Positions 14,737 through 22,447 of a stretch of 33,515 bases of DNA are shown here, piece by piece. The position numbers and the translations under genes are program-made. This DNA comes from Candidatus Coprenecus pullistercoris. GTDB taxonomy: Bacteria > Bacteroidota > Bacteroidia > Bacteroidales > UBA932. The notes beneath the pieces were generated by a model. It had not been told where the DNA came from, searched no databases, and saw only the letters and a program-made list of their open reading frames with translations. Numbering within the stretch: position 1 is the stretch's first letter; the number at the start of each line of letters is the position of its first letter. The stretch lies in contig DXAT01000053.1 of assembly GCA_019116965.1 (NCBI GenBank), forward strand, positions 1-33,515, read 5' to 3'.

Positions 14737-16362
14737 ATGTCAGAATTACAACCGAATAAATTGTTCGGCGGACGATACCGTCTTATAGAGCATAAGGGGA
14801 GTGGCTCTTTCGGGGATGTATGGCTTGCCAAGGATGAGGAGCTTGACCTTGAAGTGGCGATTAAGATTTATATCGCCCTGGATGACCGTGGCATTGAGGA
14901 TTTCAAGTCGGAGTATAAGACCGCGTATGGTCTCAGTCACCCCAATCTGCTGCATGCCAATCATTATGATATATGTGAGCGATGTCCTTATCTGGTTATG
15001 CCATATTGCCCGAACGGTTCTGCTGCCAGTCTTATAGGGCGGATGGATGAGCAGACAGTTTGGATGTTTATTCACGATGTAGCATCAGGCCTCGCATATC
15101 TTCATGCTCAGGAACCTCCAATGGTTCATCAGGATATAAAACCGGAAAATATACTTATAGACAGTTCTGGCCGTTTTCTGATAACTGATTTCGGAATCAG
15201 CAAACATATACGGAGTACACTGCGTAAGAATTCTCAAAGGGCTATAAGTGCCGGAACAGTTGCATATATGGGGCCGGAGCGTTTTTTGGCGAATCCGGCC
15301 TCGGTTATGGCGAGCGATATATGGTCTTTGGGTGCGACCCTTTATGAGATGCTGGCAGGTGAATTGCCGTTTTTTGGTAAGGGTGGAGCCATGTTGCTCT
15401 CCGGCGCGGCAGTACCGGAAGTGCCTGGAGAATATTCTTTAGAACTTAAGCAGACCATACAGTCATGCCTTGCCAAGGATACTTGGGCGCGTCCGACAGC
15501 TGCCGATCTTGTTAAAGAAGCGGAAGCAAGACTTTATGGAGTTGATGTTGCGAAGCAGAAGGATAGTGGGTCTCATGGCCATAGTAAACGATGGATAGCT
15601 CCTGTAGTTATATCTTCTGTATTAATAGTTGCTATGTCTGCCTTTCTTATTTTACGGGGAGAAAAGGACAACTATGCGGTAGAGGATTTTACCGGAACGG
15701 GAATGTATCCGATGGTATATGTCGAGGGTGGAACATTCGAGATGGGCAGCAATGATTCCGGTGATGATGATTGTCCCGTACACCAAGTTACCTTGGACGG
15801 ATTTTATATCGGACAGTTTGAGGTAAGCCGAAAGTTGTTTAAGAGTATTATGGGATATGATCCTTCGCTTTATGATGCCCTGGATGCGGATGATTATCCG
15901 GTGGAGAATGTAAGTATTAAGGAAGTGCGTGATTTTATTGACCGGCTTAATAGAAAAACGGGAAAACATTTTGATCTTCCCTCGGAGGCGCAATGGGAGT
16001 ATGCGGCAAGAGGGGGACAGAACAGTCTTAAGTATTCATTTGCCGGTACGGAAGATTTGGATAATATATGGTATGACAGAAATAATCCGACAAAAGTATA
16101 TTACGAGCCGTCCGTGAATGAGCTTGGGATATATCAGATGAGTGGTAATGTGGCGGAATGGTGCCGGGATTATTATGATTCAGAATTTTATTTGACAGGA
16201 GGCAGTTACAATCCTGTCAATTTAAAAGGACAATACGGTGATTTGGTAGTTGTTCGCGGAGGAAGCTATTATAGTGACGGATTGGAATTGTCAGTTTATT
16301 ATAGGGATCCGTATGATTCACCACAAGAGGATGTAGGTTTTAGATTAGTAATGGAAAAATAG
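14737..16362 (+). CDS. Membrane Ser/Thr kinase with exported formylglycine-generating-enzyme-like domain
   Basis: A 541-aa kinase. The N-terminal kinase domain has GSGSFGDVW (21-29), K43, DFG (151-153) and GPE (179-181). The catalytic loop reads VHQDIKPEN (130-138), so the usual Arg of HRD is Gln; the catalytic Asp133 and Asn138 remain. One membrane helix lies at about 286-306. The exported part (323-539) is a sulfatase-modifying-factor/FGE-like domain: [47 protein letters not shown] and VGFRLVMEK. The region after RGGS lacks the cysteines used by true FGE enzymes, so it is more likely a ligand-binding sensor. The kinase half is a paralogue of the kinase at 6357-8426. The 48-base gap upstream is the largest in the operon; I see no promoter in it. 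Confidence 0.9.
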   Translation: MSELQPNKLFGGRYRLIEHKGSGSFGDVWLAKDEELDLEVAIKIYIALDDRGIEDFKSEYKTAYGLSHPNLLHANHYDICERCPYLVMPYCPNGSAASLIGRMDEQTVWMFIHDVASGLAYLHAQEPPMVHQDIKPENILIDSSGRFLITDFGISKHIRSTLRKNSQRAISAGTVAYMGPERFLANPASVMASDIWSLGATLYEMLAGELPFFGKGGAMLLSGAAVPEVPGEYSLELKQTIQSCLAKDTWARPTAADLVKEAEARLYGVDVAKQKDSGSHGHSKRWIAPVVISSVLIVAMSAFLILRGEKDNYAVEDFTGTGMYPMVYVEGGTFEMGSNDSGDDDCPVHQVTLDGFYIGQFEVSRKLFKSIMGYDPSLYDALDADDYPVENVSIKEVRDFIDRLNRKTGKHFDLPSEAQWEYAARGGQNSLKYSFAGTEDLDNIWYDRNNPTKVYYEPSVNELGIYQMSGNVAEWCRDYYDSEFYLTGGSYNPVNLKGQYGDLVVVRGGSYYSDGLELSVYYRDPYDSPQEDVGFRLVMEK

Positions 16363-16385
16363 ATAACCACTTAATTTATAGTATT

Positions 16386-17720
16386 ATGAAAAAATGTTAT
16401 TTAATTGTGGCTGTTGTTATGTGTGCAACGGTTGCGGGTTTCGCTCAGAATGCGGAACAAGCTGTTCTGGACACTCAGAAGGAGTTTTTTGACGCAGTCA
16501 AAAAAGGAATTGAGAACCAGAAAAAATCAAATCTTGGAAAAATCGGGCCCGAGTGGCAGCAATTTCTTCTTGAGTACTCCAAGACCCAGACATTCCTGAA
16601 TTTAAAGAATGATACCCTAAGTTTGGGATTGTTCAAGCCGGTTTACTCAAGAATGATAAAACCGAAGAATAATGTTGTTGCAAATGAGGTATATGTCTCC
16701 AATGTGGGAATATCAAAGATAGATGATGTCAGGAATAAAAAGGGAGACATAAAAAACTATATCTATACAACGGAGAACGAGGTGGGTATAGTAGCAGTCA
16801 AGGATGATACGCTGTACAGCAACGCCAGATATTCTGTGAGAATAGACTGGAATGTGAAGTGGACAGTGAAGAAAGGGGATACTGCTTATATCGCATCCAT
16901 AGCTGATATAAAGACCTCAGAGATGCCTTATCTTACACATGAGAGGCAGCAGATGGGACAGACGGCAGAGAAACTGATTGAGCAATGGTATGCAGGATTG
17001 TCTAATGGGACATTTGAGGAATACAATCCGGTTTCCTTTACAGTGATGCCGGGAGATGTGTCTGTTGAAATGCCTGACGGCCCGGAGGTGGTGGTCTCAA
17101 ATGTTCCGGATATATGTGTGTATGTGGATCCTGAGCAGTTTATGACGGAAGACAGATCTTTGTATCCGGAACCTATTGAGGCTTATTATATTTTAAAGCC
17201 AACATTCAAGGTTGTGATAAACAGTGATTTAAGTTCAGGGACAGTAGTGAGTGTCGATTATGGAAAGACACTGCATAAGCCTGAGACAGCAGCTGAGAGA
17301 TTGGAAAAATACACTAAACTGGAGAATTTCATAAACGGTTATGTGAATGATTTGAAGGCTTATGCCGCAAATCCGGATAAGTCTCTTAGAAATAGCCTCG
17401 GAGATATGTTTGTGGATAAGACATCGTCAGTAGTGGAAGTGTCGAATATCGCGTCCGGAGAAGAAAAAGTATATACACGAACTGCCGAGCAGTATTTGGA
17501 GCGCTTAAAAACAGCTTCAATAACAGTGGAATTGGGCACTCCGGTTATCGGCGAGGGTTTGGTATCGGTAATATATCCTGCAGTTCAGCAATTCGAAAGT
17601 ACCGCATATAGTGATTGTACGGAGAAAGAGATCCATTTATTATATGATGCGGAGGCCGACGGTTATCTGATAGATAAAATATCGGTCGTAAAAGGAAGTA
17701 CAAGAAAATTGTCTGAATAA
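16386..17720 (+). CDS. Exported protein of unknown function, last gene of operon
   Basis: A 444-aa product with a signal peptide (1-20, MKKCYLIVAVVMCATVAGFA). No domain is recognised. The mature part has a charged, helix-prone start followed by alternating beta-like segments; features such as LIEQWYAGLSNGTFEEYNP and the repeated pattern of short strands suggest two similar halves, but I cannot prove a duplication by eye. It has no lipobox, so it is probably periplasmic. It begins 23 bases after the kinase-FGE gene and is followed by the operon terminator. It may be a periplasmic partner of the sensor domains. Confidence 0.7.
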   Translation: MKKCYLIVAVVMCATVAGFAQNAEQAVLDTQKEFFDAVKKGIENQKKSNLGKIGPEWQQFLLEYSKTQTFLNLKNDTLSLGLFKPVYSRMIKPKNNVVANEVYVSNVGISKIDDVRNKKGDIKNYIYTTENEVGIVAVKDDTLYSNARYSVRIDWNVKWTVKKGDTAYIASIADIKTSEMPYLTHERQQMGQTAEKLIEQWYAGLSNGTFEEYNPVSFTVMPGDVSVEMPDGPEVVVSNVPDICVYVDPEQFMTEDRSLYPEPIEAYYILKPTFKVVINSDLSSGTVVSVDYGKTLHKPETAAERLEKYTKLENFINGYVNDLKAYAANPDKSLRNSLGDMFVDKTSSVVEVSNIASGEEKVYTRTAEQYLERLKTASITVELGTPVIGEGLVSVIYPAVQQFESTAYSDCTEKEIHLLYDAEADGYLIDKISVVKGSTRKLSE

Positions 17721-17745
17721 ATAATAATTACATCAGTGTTTGTTC

Positions 17746-17785
17746 GAGGCTGACTAAATCGCTTTTAGTCAGCCTCCCTATTTTA
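17746..17785 (+). terminator. Strong Rho-independent terminator of the kinase/FHA operon
   Basis: A perfect 13-bp stem (GAGGCTGACTAAA at 17746-17758 with TTTAGTCAGCCTC at 17764-17776) with a 5-base loop is followed by CCTATTTTAT. It lies 25 bases after the last operon gene. The minus-strand gene at 17838-18785 also ends facing it, but that side has no T-tract. Confidence 0.85.
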
Positions 17786-17837
17786 TAGTTAATATGCAGA
17801 GATGCCGATTGCCGGGATGGCAATTTTTGCGGTATTA

Positions 17838-18785
17838 TTATGGACGTTCGACGAAATCCATAATCAAATCGTAGCAGTATATTGTAGCGTTACTGTTGCC
17901 ATGAATCACCGTTGTCCCTTTTTGCCATTCATTGCTGTAGTCCAGGAATCTATAGCCAGCCACGAGGGATGCGTCACTTAAATTGGTGATAATGGCACCA
18001 TGTGCTACTATACTATTTACTATTTTTATTGTAAGGCTATTGTCGTACATTCCGGTTTTTACGATCTTTATGTTCTGGTTCTCCAGCATATCAAGGGTCC
18101 AGTCATCGGCATGTCCGAGTCTGTAATATAGTTTGACATCGGTCTCATAGCATGTCCCTGACGCACTGGATATGGTAAGATGAACATAATAGATACAGTT
18201 ACCATTTTTGTTAGTCGTATCGCAGTCCTCAATGTATAAGTCCTTGAGGTTTTCGGCAGTTATTTCCCATGACCACCCGGCAAAATAACTTCCCTCTAAG
18301 CCCCAGATTTCACGTCCTATCAGGTCTCTCTTGATTTTCTTAATATCCGGTTTGGACGGTATGATTGTGAGAATTAGATTGTTGAGTTTGTTTGTGTATG
18401 CAGACAGACTTTCTTCATCAAGAGGCTTGAATTCCCTTTGTGTATTGTTGAACGCGGTTTGAAATGCTGTTGTCTTGCTGTAGTCAGTTGCGTATTTGCC
18501 GCTTTTCTCGTCGTAGAGCATCTTTGCTTGAGCCTCCTTCCTCGCTTTTAACTGCTCGGCGTTATCCGCGATTTTCTGCATTATTTCACGGACTTCTACT
18601 CTGGTTGTGAAATTTTCAGACTCAAAATTGTCAATAAGTCTGGAATATTCAGCTTTGCAGTATTCTATAGATGTGTTCGCTGCATTATGGTAGGCCAACG
18701 CCACTTGTTTCCCGTCTGATTCCGGAGATGCACAAGAAACCGATAAAATGCCGCAGATGCAAAGGATAATAGATGAAGTTCTCAT
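17838..18785 (-). CDS. Lipoprotein of unknown function
   Basis: A 315-aa protein with a lipoprotein signal: MRTSSIILCICGILSVSC, with lipobox LSVSC and the lipidated Cys at 18. Residues 25-110 look helical and charged (EVREIMQKIADNAEQLKARKEAQAK could form a coiled coil). The remainder is beta-rich. I do not recognise a family. It is convergent with the kinase/FHA operon and has its own promoter, so it is a separate unit at the edge of the island. Its AT-rich base use resembles the operon rather than the genes after 19069. Confidence 0.72.
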   Translation of the reverse strand: MRTSSIILCICGILSVSCASPESDGKQVALAYHNAANTSIEYCKAEYSRLIDNFESENFTTRVEVREIMQKIADNAEQLKARKEAQAKMLYDEKSGKYATDYSKTTAFQTAFNNTQREFKPLDEESLSAYTNKLNNLILTIIPSKPDIKKIKRDLIGREIWGLEGSYFAGWSWEITAENLKDLYIEDCDTTNKNGNCIYYVHLTISSASGTCYETDVKLYYRLGHADDWTLDMLENQNIKIVKTGMYDNSLTIKIVNSIVAHGAIITNLSDASLVAGYRFLDYSNEWQKGTTVIHGNSNATIYCYDLIMDFVERP

Positions 18786-18811
18786 AAGATGATTTATATC
18801 ATGGTGTTTTG

Positions 18812-18842
18812 CAAATATACTGATTTTTGTTAATAATTCAAA
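18812..18842 (-). promoter_or_regulatory. Promoter of the lipoprotein gene
   Basis: On the minus strand TTTG (18842-18839), a 19-base spacer and TATATTTG (18819-18812) match the Bacteroides promoter form. The -7 box is 26 bases before the start codon. Confidence 0.65.
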
Positions 18843-18851
18843 TGCAGTTAT

Positions 18852-18950
18852 ATGTTAAAAAGTCTGAATAAAAGGGTTCTTGCTATTGCGCTATATTATA
18901 TTGTCTGTGCGATGAGTTTGCTGTCGTGTAATCGTCTGTTGTGTAGGTGA
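18852..18950 (+). CDS. Possible small lipoprotein or remnant (32 aa)
   Basis: An ATG opens a 32-codon frame that reads like a lipoprotein signal: a basic start (MLKSLNKR), a hydrophobic core (VLAIALYYIVCAMS) and a lipobox LLSC, then only six more residues before TGA. It could be a tiny lipoprotein, the start of a decayed gene or chance. The frame after the stop shows no continuation that I can read as protein. No close promoter box is visible ahead of it. Confidence 0.25.
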   Translation: MLKSLNKRVLAIALYYIVCAMSLLSCNRLLCR

Positions 18951-19007
18951 ATGCTGTGAGCGGTCGGTTGCGGACCCTGTTGTGGGGGGATAAGTTTGCG
19001 TATTTCG

Positions 19008-19040
19008 TTTTGGTTATTGAGGAGGGATTGTATAAATTTG
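19008..19040 (+). promoter_or_regulatory. Promoter of the FHA-DUF805 gene
   Basis: TTTTG (19008-19012), a 20-base spacer and TAAATTTG (19033-19040) fit the Bacteroides form, 28 bases before the start codon. The -7 octamer and spacing are identical to those of the leader promoter at 3851-3881, so the two units may be transcribed together. The rest of the 18843-19007 gap holds only the possible small ORF. Confidence 0.65.
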
Positions 19041-19068
19041 ATGTGCAAAATGTTAAAATAGTAGCATT

Positions 19069-19788
19069 ATGAAAAAATTTACAATCGGAAGGAATCAGGA
19101 CAACTGCATTGAGCTATCGGATCCGATGATCAGCGAACATCATGCGGAGATTACGGTAGATGACCGTGGTGGGATGACGCTTAAGGATTATAGCTCCAAC
19201 GGAACTTTGGTCAACGGAGTGGCGCTGCATCAGGCTTCCTGCCCGGTGGCCGTGGGCGACAAGGTGGTGTTTCCGGGAGGAAAGGTACTGGACTGGAATC
19301 TTATCGTATTCGGTGCTGGTATAGAGGTATCGGGCAACAGAACTGTGCCTGATGCCGGAGATGTGAAGTCTGAGTCTTATGAGCAGCCGGTGCTGGAACA
19401 TGCGGAGGCCGAGGAGCCTAAGCCCGGGACAGGGAAAAGAGGTATGCCTATGACGCTGTTCCAGGCCATAGGGTACGGATTCAGACATTATGCGGATTTT
19501 TCCGGCAGGGCTACGCGCTGCGAATTCGGCTGGTTCATGCTGTTTTTCGGAGCAGTGATGACGACTGTCGGCTGGGTGCCGTTTCTCAATATCTTTGTCC
19601 TGCTTGGACTGATCTTGCCTGTGATAGCCGTATGGGAAAGAAGACTGCATGATACGGGCAGGGAAGGACTTTACATGCTGTTCCTGCTGATACCTATTGT
19701 AGGCACGGTGCTGCTTATAATATGGGGTCTTAAGCCCGGAGATCAGGGGACAAATGCTTTCGGGCCTGCTCCGGGCAAGAGGAATTAG
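19069..19788 (+). CDS. FHA-DUF805 membrane protein
   Basis: A 239-aa protein. The N-terminal FHA domain (1-82) is canonical: IGRNQD (6-11), S22-x-x-H25 and YSSNGTLVNG (41-50). After an acidic linker (95-120), residues about 129-230 match DUF805: SGRATRCEFGWF, three to four membrane helices, ERRLHDTGREG (190-200) and the final GDQGTNAFGPAP. DUF805 is a small membrane domain of unknown function; joined to FHA it suggests a phosphothreonine-responsive membrane protein. It stands as a single gene with its own promoter, in more GC-rich DNA than the kinase operon, but by domain content belongs to the same theme. Its stop codon overlaps the stop of the convergent gene. Confidence 0.9.
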   Translation: MKKFTIGRNQDNCIELSDPMISEHHAEITVDDRGGMTLKDYSSNGTLVNGVALHQASCPVAVGDKVVFPGGKVLDWNLIVFGAGIEVSGNRTVPDAGDVKSESYEQPVLEHAEAEEPKPGTGKRGMPMTLFQAIGYGFRHYADFSGRATRCEFGWFMLFFGAVMTTVGWVPFLNIFVLLGLILPVIAVWERRLHDTGREGLYMLFLLIPIVGTVLLIIWGLKPGDQGTNAFGPAPGKRN

Positions 19789-22424
19789 TCTTCCGCGATA
19801 CCGTAGACTACAGCCGGTACTACCAATGCACCCACAAGGGCAAGGCCGATGCCGAGACCGAATGTGGGGATGACATGGTTGCGGGATACCTGACAGCCGA
19901 CTGAGAAGTCCCACCAGCTGAGGGCTCCCTTGCTCCTCCATCCGAAGCGCAGGCCCATGTCGCCTCCGAATTCGTCGCGGATGTATGCGGGGCCTCCGTA
20001 GAGCTGCAGGTCTACAGGAGAGTTGTCGGTGGTGAGTCTGAATACAGGGCCGACGGCCACTGAGAAATGCTCCGCTTCATCCAGCCCTATGAGAAAGGAA
20101 CCGTATGCGCCGAGATGGGTCTTGATCCAGGAGTATCCCGCGCCCATCATGGCCTCTCCGTCAATATCGTAACCCATGTTGAGGTCAAGGAAGTGGGATG
20201 AGAATCCGTCCTCGCTGTCACCCATTGCGCAGGCTACGGGGAACAGGCTGACACCGGCAGTGGGTATGACGGCCGTGCTGGAGAATCTGCATCCGAGCGA
20301 CAGGGATACCCAGCCTACATCCGAGTAGTTGTTCAGGGCATCGAAGTTGAGCCGTAATCCGGCGTCTCCCATCAGGTGCCATCTGTCCTGCTTGAATACA
20401 GGGTCTGTGGCCGTGGACATCGGGTCGTATCTGAAAGCGGGACCGGCATATAGTTGGACATCCACATTGCTTGACGGGCCGGACAGTCTGACGGCCGGTG
20501 CGATGCTGAAACTGAAATCCCTGTGTTCAACGCCGATGCCTAATGCGGCATGTAATCCGACGCGGGACTTGAGATATCCGTAGTTGACTCCGATATAGTT
20601 GGTTGAGGCTGCATCGTCCTTGATGTCAATGCCGTAGCCGTAGTTTATTTCCACGAAATGCCTGGCCATATAGAAATCCTTAGGCTTCCTTTTCAGCTTC
20701 AGATCAATGCTCCTTGTCTGATTCTCATAGACATAGACTGTCTCGGTTCCTGAACTCTCATATCCGTCCTTGGTAAGATATATGGAATACTGTCCTGGGG
20801 CGATGGAAAACATGTGGGGAGTGCTCTGGCCGAAGATATAGTGGTCGGAACTATTCTCTCTCAGATGAATTGATGCTCCGTTGACATTGGATGTGACGCG
20901 CAGGTTGCCTGTTTTAAGCGTGGGTGAGGGTATGACGGCCTTATGATGGCCGTTTCCGACTATGTTTACACTCACGGTACCGTCATTGTATCCGTCCTTG
21001 GAGGCGCGGAGCACATAATGCCCTTCGGGCAGGGCTCCTTCCCAACTTCCCTTGGCGAGAAAGCTGTCGCCTGCGAAGATATACGCGTCGCTGTCTGTGG
21101 AGACCTGGAGCCATCCTTCCAGAACGCCTTCCTCAAGAGTATAGTCAAGTCTGAGATGCTGGTTGTGTTCAAGGAATATGGTGTCGCGCAGGGGGATGTA
21201 GCCCTCCTTGCCGAGCTCGATTCTGTGGTCCTCGATGAGTATTTTGTTGAGTATGACCGGGGTTGTCCCGATTTCCTGCCCGTCGAGAGTGACTGTGGCT
21301 CCGGCAGGCGTGCTGGTCATCTCTATAGTGCCGTAGAGCGGCTCGGGGCTTCCGACTGTGAAAGTTGCTGTCTCTCCGTCTTTTACCTCGAAGTTGATGC
21401 TTTGACTGAGGTGCCCTTTCCTGCGGGCCTCAAGGTAATGGGAACTGCTGCTGCTCAGGCTGCCGGTCCAGGTGCCTTTTCCCATGTTGATGTTGTCTAT
21501 CCACAGCTCGGCCTCCGGGTCTGCGCATGTGCAGGTGACTGTGCCGAACTGCGGCTTCAGTGTGAGCGAGGCTGTGTGGCGCAATGTGTCACCTGGGATA
21601 TTGAATGTAATCTCCTCGGGATAATACAGGTCTTTCTGAGCCCTGATGGTGACAGGGCCTTTCCCGATCTTCTCCCGGATATTGACCGGGGATGTGCCGA
21701 TGAATTTCCCGTCTATGGATACCGTAGCTCCTGAAGGTTCGGTGTTGATTGTCAGATAGCTGTATGCTGGTGTCATGCTGATATACCTGGTGGAACCGTC
21801 GCTGTCGACCTCGAGAGTGCCCTCAATGGTTTCGTAGAACTCGCGTTCAAGCCTGTAGTAGTATTTCCCGTAGTCCAGGCGCATGTTGAATGTCCCGTCG
21901 GTAAGTATCCTGGTGGAGATCTCGTACTCTTTCGTGCGGCCTATGTAGAGGACTGCTCCTTTCGGCTGAACATCGAGTTTCAGGAAGTTGGCCGTGACGA
22001 CAGCGGTCTCCACATATGTGCCGGTGGAGTTGGCCGTGATAGTGGTGCGGTAGACATTGCCGGGACGGAGCAGTGTCTTTACCGGCATTTTAAGAGGCTC
22101 GTAACCTTTGCAGCGGAACTCTAAGTTCTTTACCTCGGTAGGTATGTAGAACCATACTTCTCCGTCGTTTCTCTGCTCCGTCCTGACTACCTCGAGCGTG
22201 GTTCCGACAGACAGTACGAGAGGATTCTTCAATTCGTTGATTACAGTTACCTTGACGAGCGCGCAAAGTTTCCCGTTGCGGTCCTTGACGGGGAAATTGA
22301 CCTTGGCGTCCAGGTCGTCGGAGACGGCTGTAAGAGTGCCGTCGGATGTCATGGACAGGTCCTGTGCAAGGCATATCGCAGGAAGTGCCAGGGAGAGAAG
22401 AAATATAGCGAGTATCCGTTTCAT
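19785..22424 (-). CDS. PEGA-repeat protein with two C-terminal barrel-like units
   Basis: An 879-aa exported protein (signal peptide 1-20). After an N-terminal domain (21-146) come six PEGA-like beta repeats of about 71 residues (near 147-219, 221-291, 293-363, 364-434, 435-505 and 506-581). The clearest reads TSTPAGATVTLDGQEIGTTP; repeats 1, 2, 4 and 5 are more diverged. The C-terminus holds two related units (about 587-730 and 744-865), each with alternating aromatic/hydrophobic strands and the shared phrases VDLQLYGGPA or VDVQLYAGPA and VIPTFGLGIG or VIPTAGVSLF, consistent with outer-membrane beta-barrel strands. PEGA domains are associated with the envelope and with bacterial Ser/Thr kinase sensors. 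It is the second gene of a minus-strand pair, 23 bases after the LPP20-like gene. Confidence 0.82.
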   Translation of the reverse strand: MKRILAIFLLSLALPAICLAQDLSMTSDGTLTAVSDDLDAKVNFPVKDRNGKLCALVKVTVINELKNPLVLSVGTTLEVVRTEQRNDGEVWFYIPTEVKNLEFRCKGYEPLKMPVKTLLRPGNVYRTTITANSTGTYVETAVVTANFLKLDVQPKGAVLYIGRTKEYEISTRILTDGTFNMRLDYGKYYYRLEREFYETIEGTLEVDSDGSTRYISMTPAYSYLTINTEPSGATVSIDGKFIGTSPVNIREKIGKGPVTIRAQKDLYYPEEITFNIPGDTLRHTASLTLKPQFGTVTCTCADPEAELWIDNINMGKGTWTGSLSSSSSHYLEARRKGHLSQSINFEVKDGETATFTVGSPEPLYGTIEMTSTPAGATVTLDGQEIGTTPVILNKILIEDHRIELGKEGYIPLRDTIFLEHNQHLRLDYTLEEGVLEGWLQVSTDSDAYIFAGDSFLAKGSWEGALPEGHYVLRASKDGYNDGTVSVNIVGNGHHKAVIPSPTLKTGNLRVTSNVNGASIHLRENSSDHYIFGQSTPHMFSIAPGQYSIYLTKDGYESSGTETVYVYENQTRSIDLKLKRKPKDFYMARHFVEINYGYGIDIKDDAASTNYIGVNYGYLKSRVGLHAALGIGVEHRDFSFSIAPAVRLSGPSSNVDVQLYAGPAFRYDPMSTATDPVFKQDRWHLMGDAGLRLNFDALNNYSDVGWVSLSLGCRFSSTAVIPTAGVSLFPVACAMGDSEDGFSSHFLDLNMGYDIDGEAMMGAGYSWIKTHLGAYGSFLIGLDEAEHFSVAVGPVFRLTTDNSPVDLQLYGGPAYIRDEFGGDMGLRFGWRSKGALSWWDFSVGCQVSRNHVIPTFGLGIGLALVGALVVPAVVYGIAED

Positions 22425-22447
22425 AGATGTTGTGCAGTAGAGGTGGT

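Noticed and set aside
15715-16359. Functional formylglycine-generating enzyme
   Set aside because: The fold motifs are there but the cysteines after RGGS are missing and the domain is fused to a kinase, so a sensor role is more likely.
5050-16362. Type VI secretion regulatory locus (PpkA/PppA/Fha)
   Set aside because: The kinase, phosphatase and FHA set is reminiscent, but no structural secretion genes (sheath, baseplate, Hcp, VgrG, ClpV) occur in the window.
19114-19941. 275-aa minus-strand frame
   Set aside because: It is antisense to the FHA-DUF805 gene, which has clear domains and its own promoter; the translation is Arg/His/Ser-rich noise.
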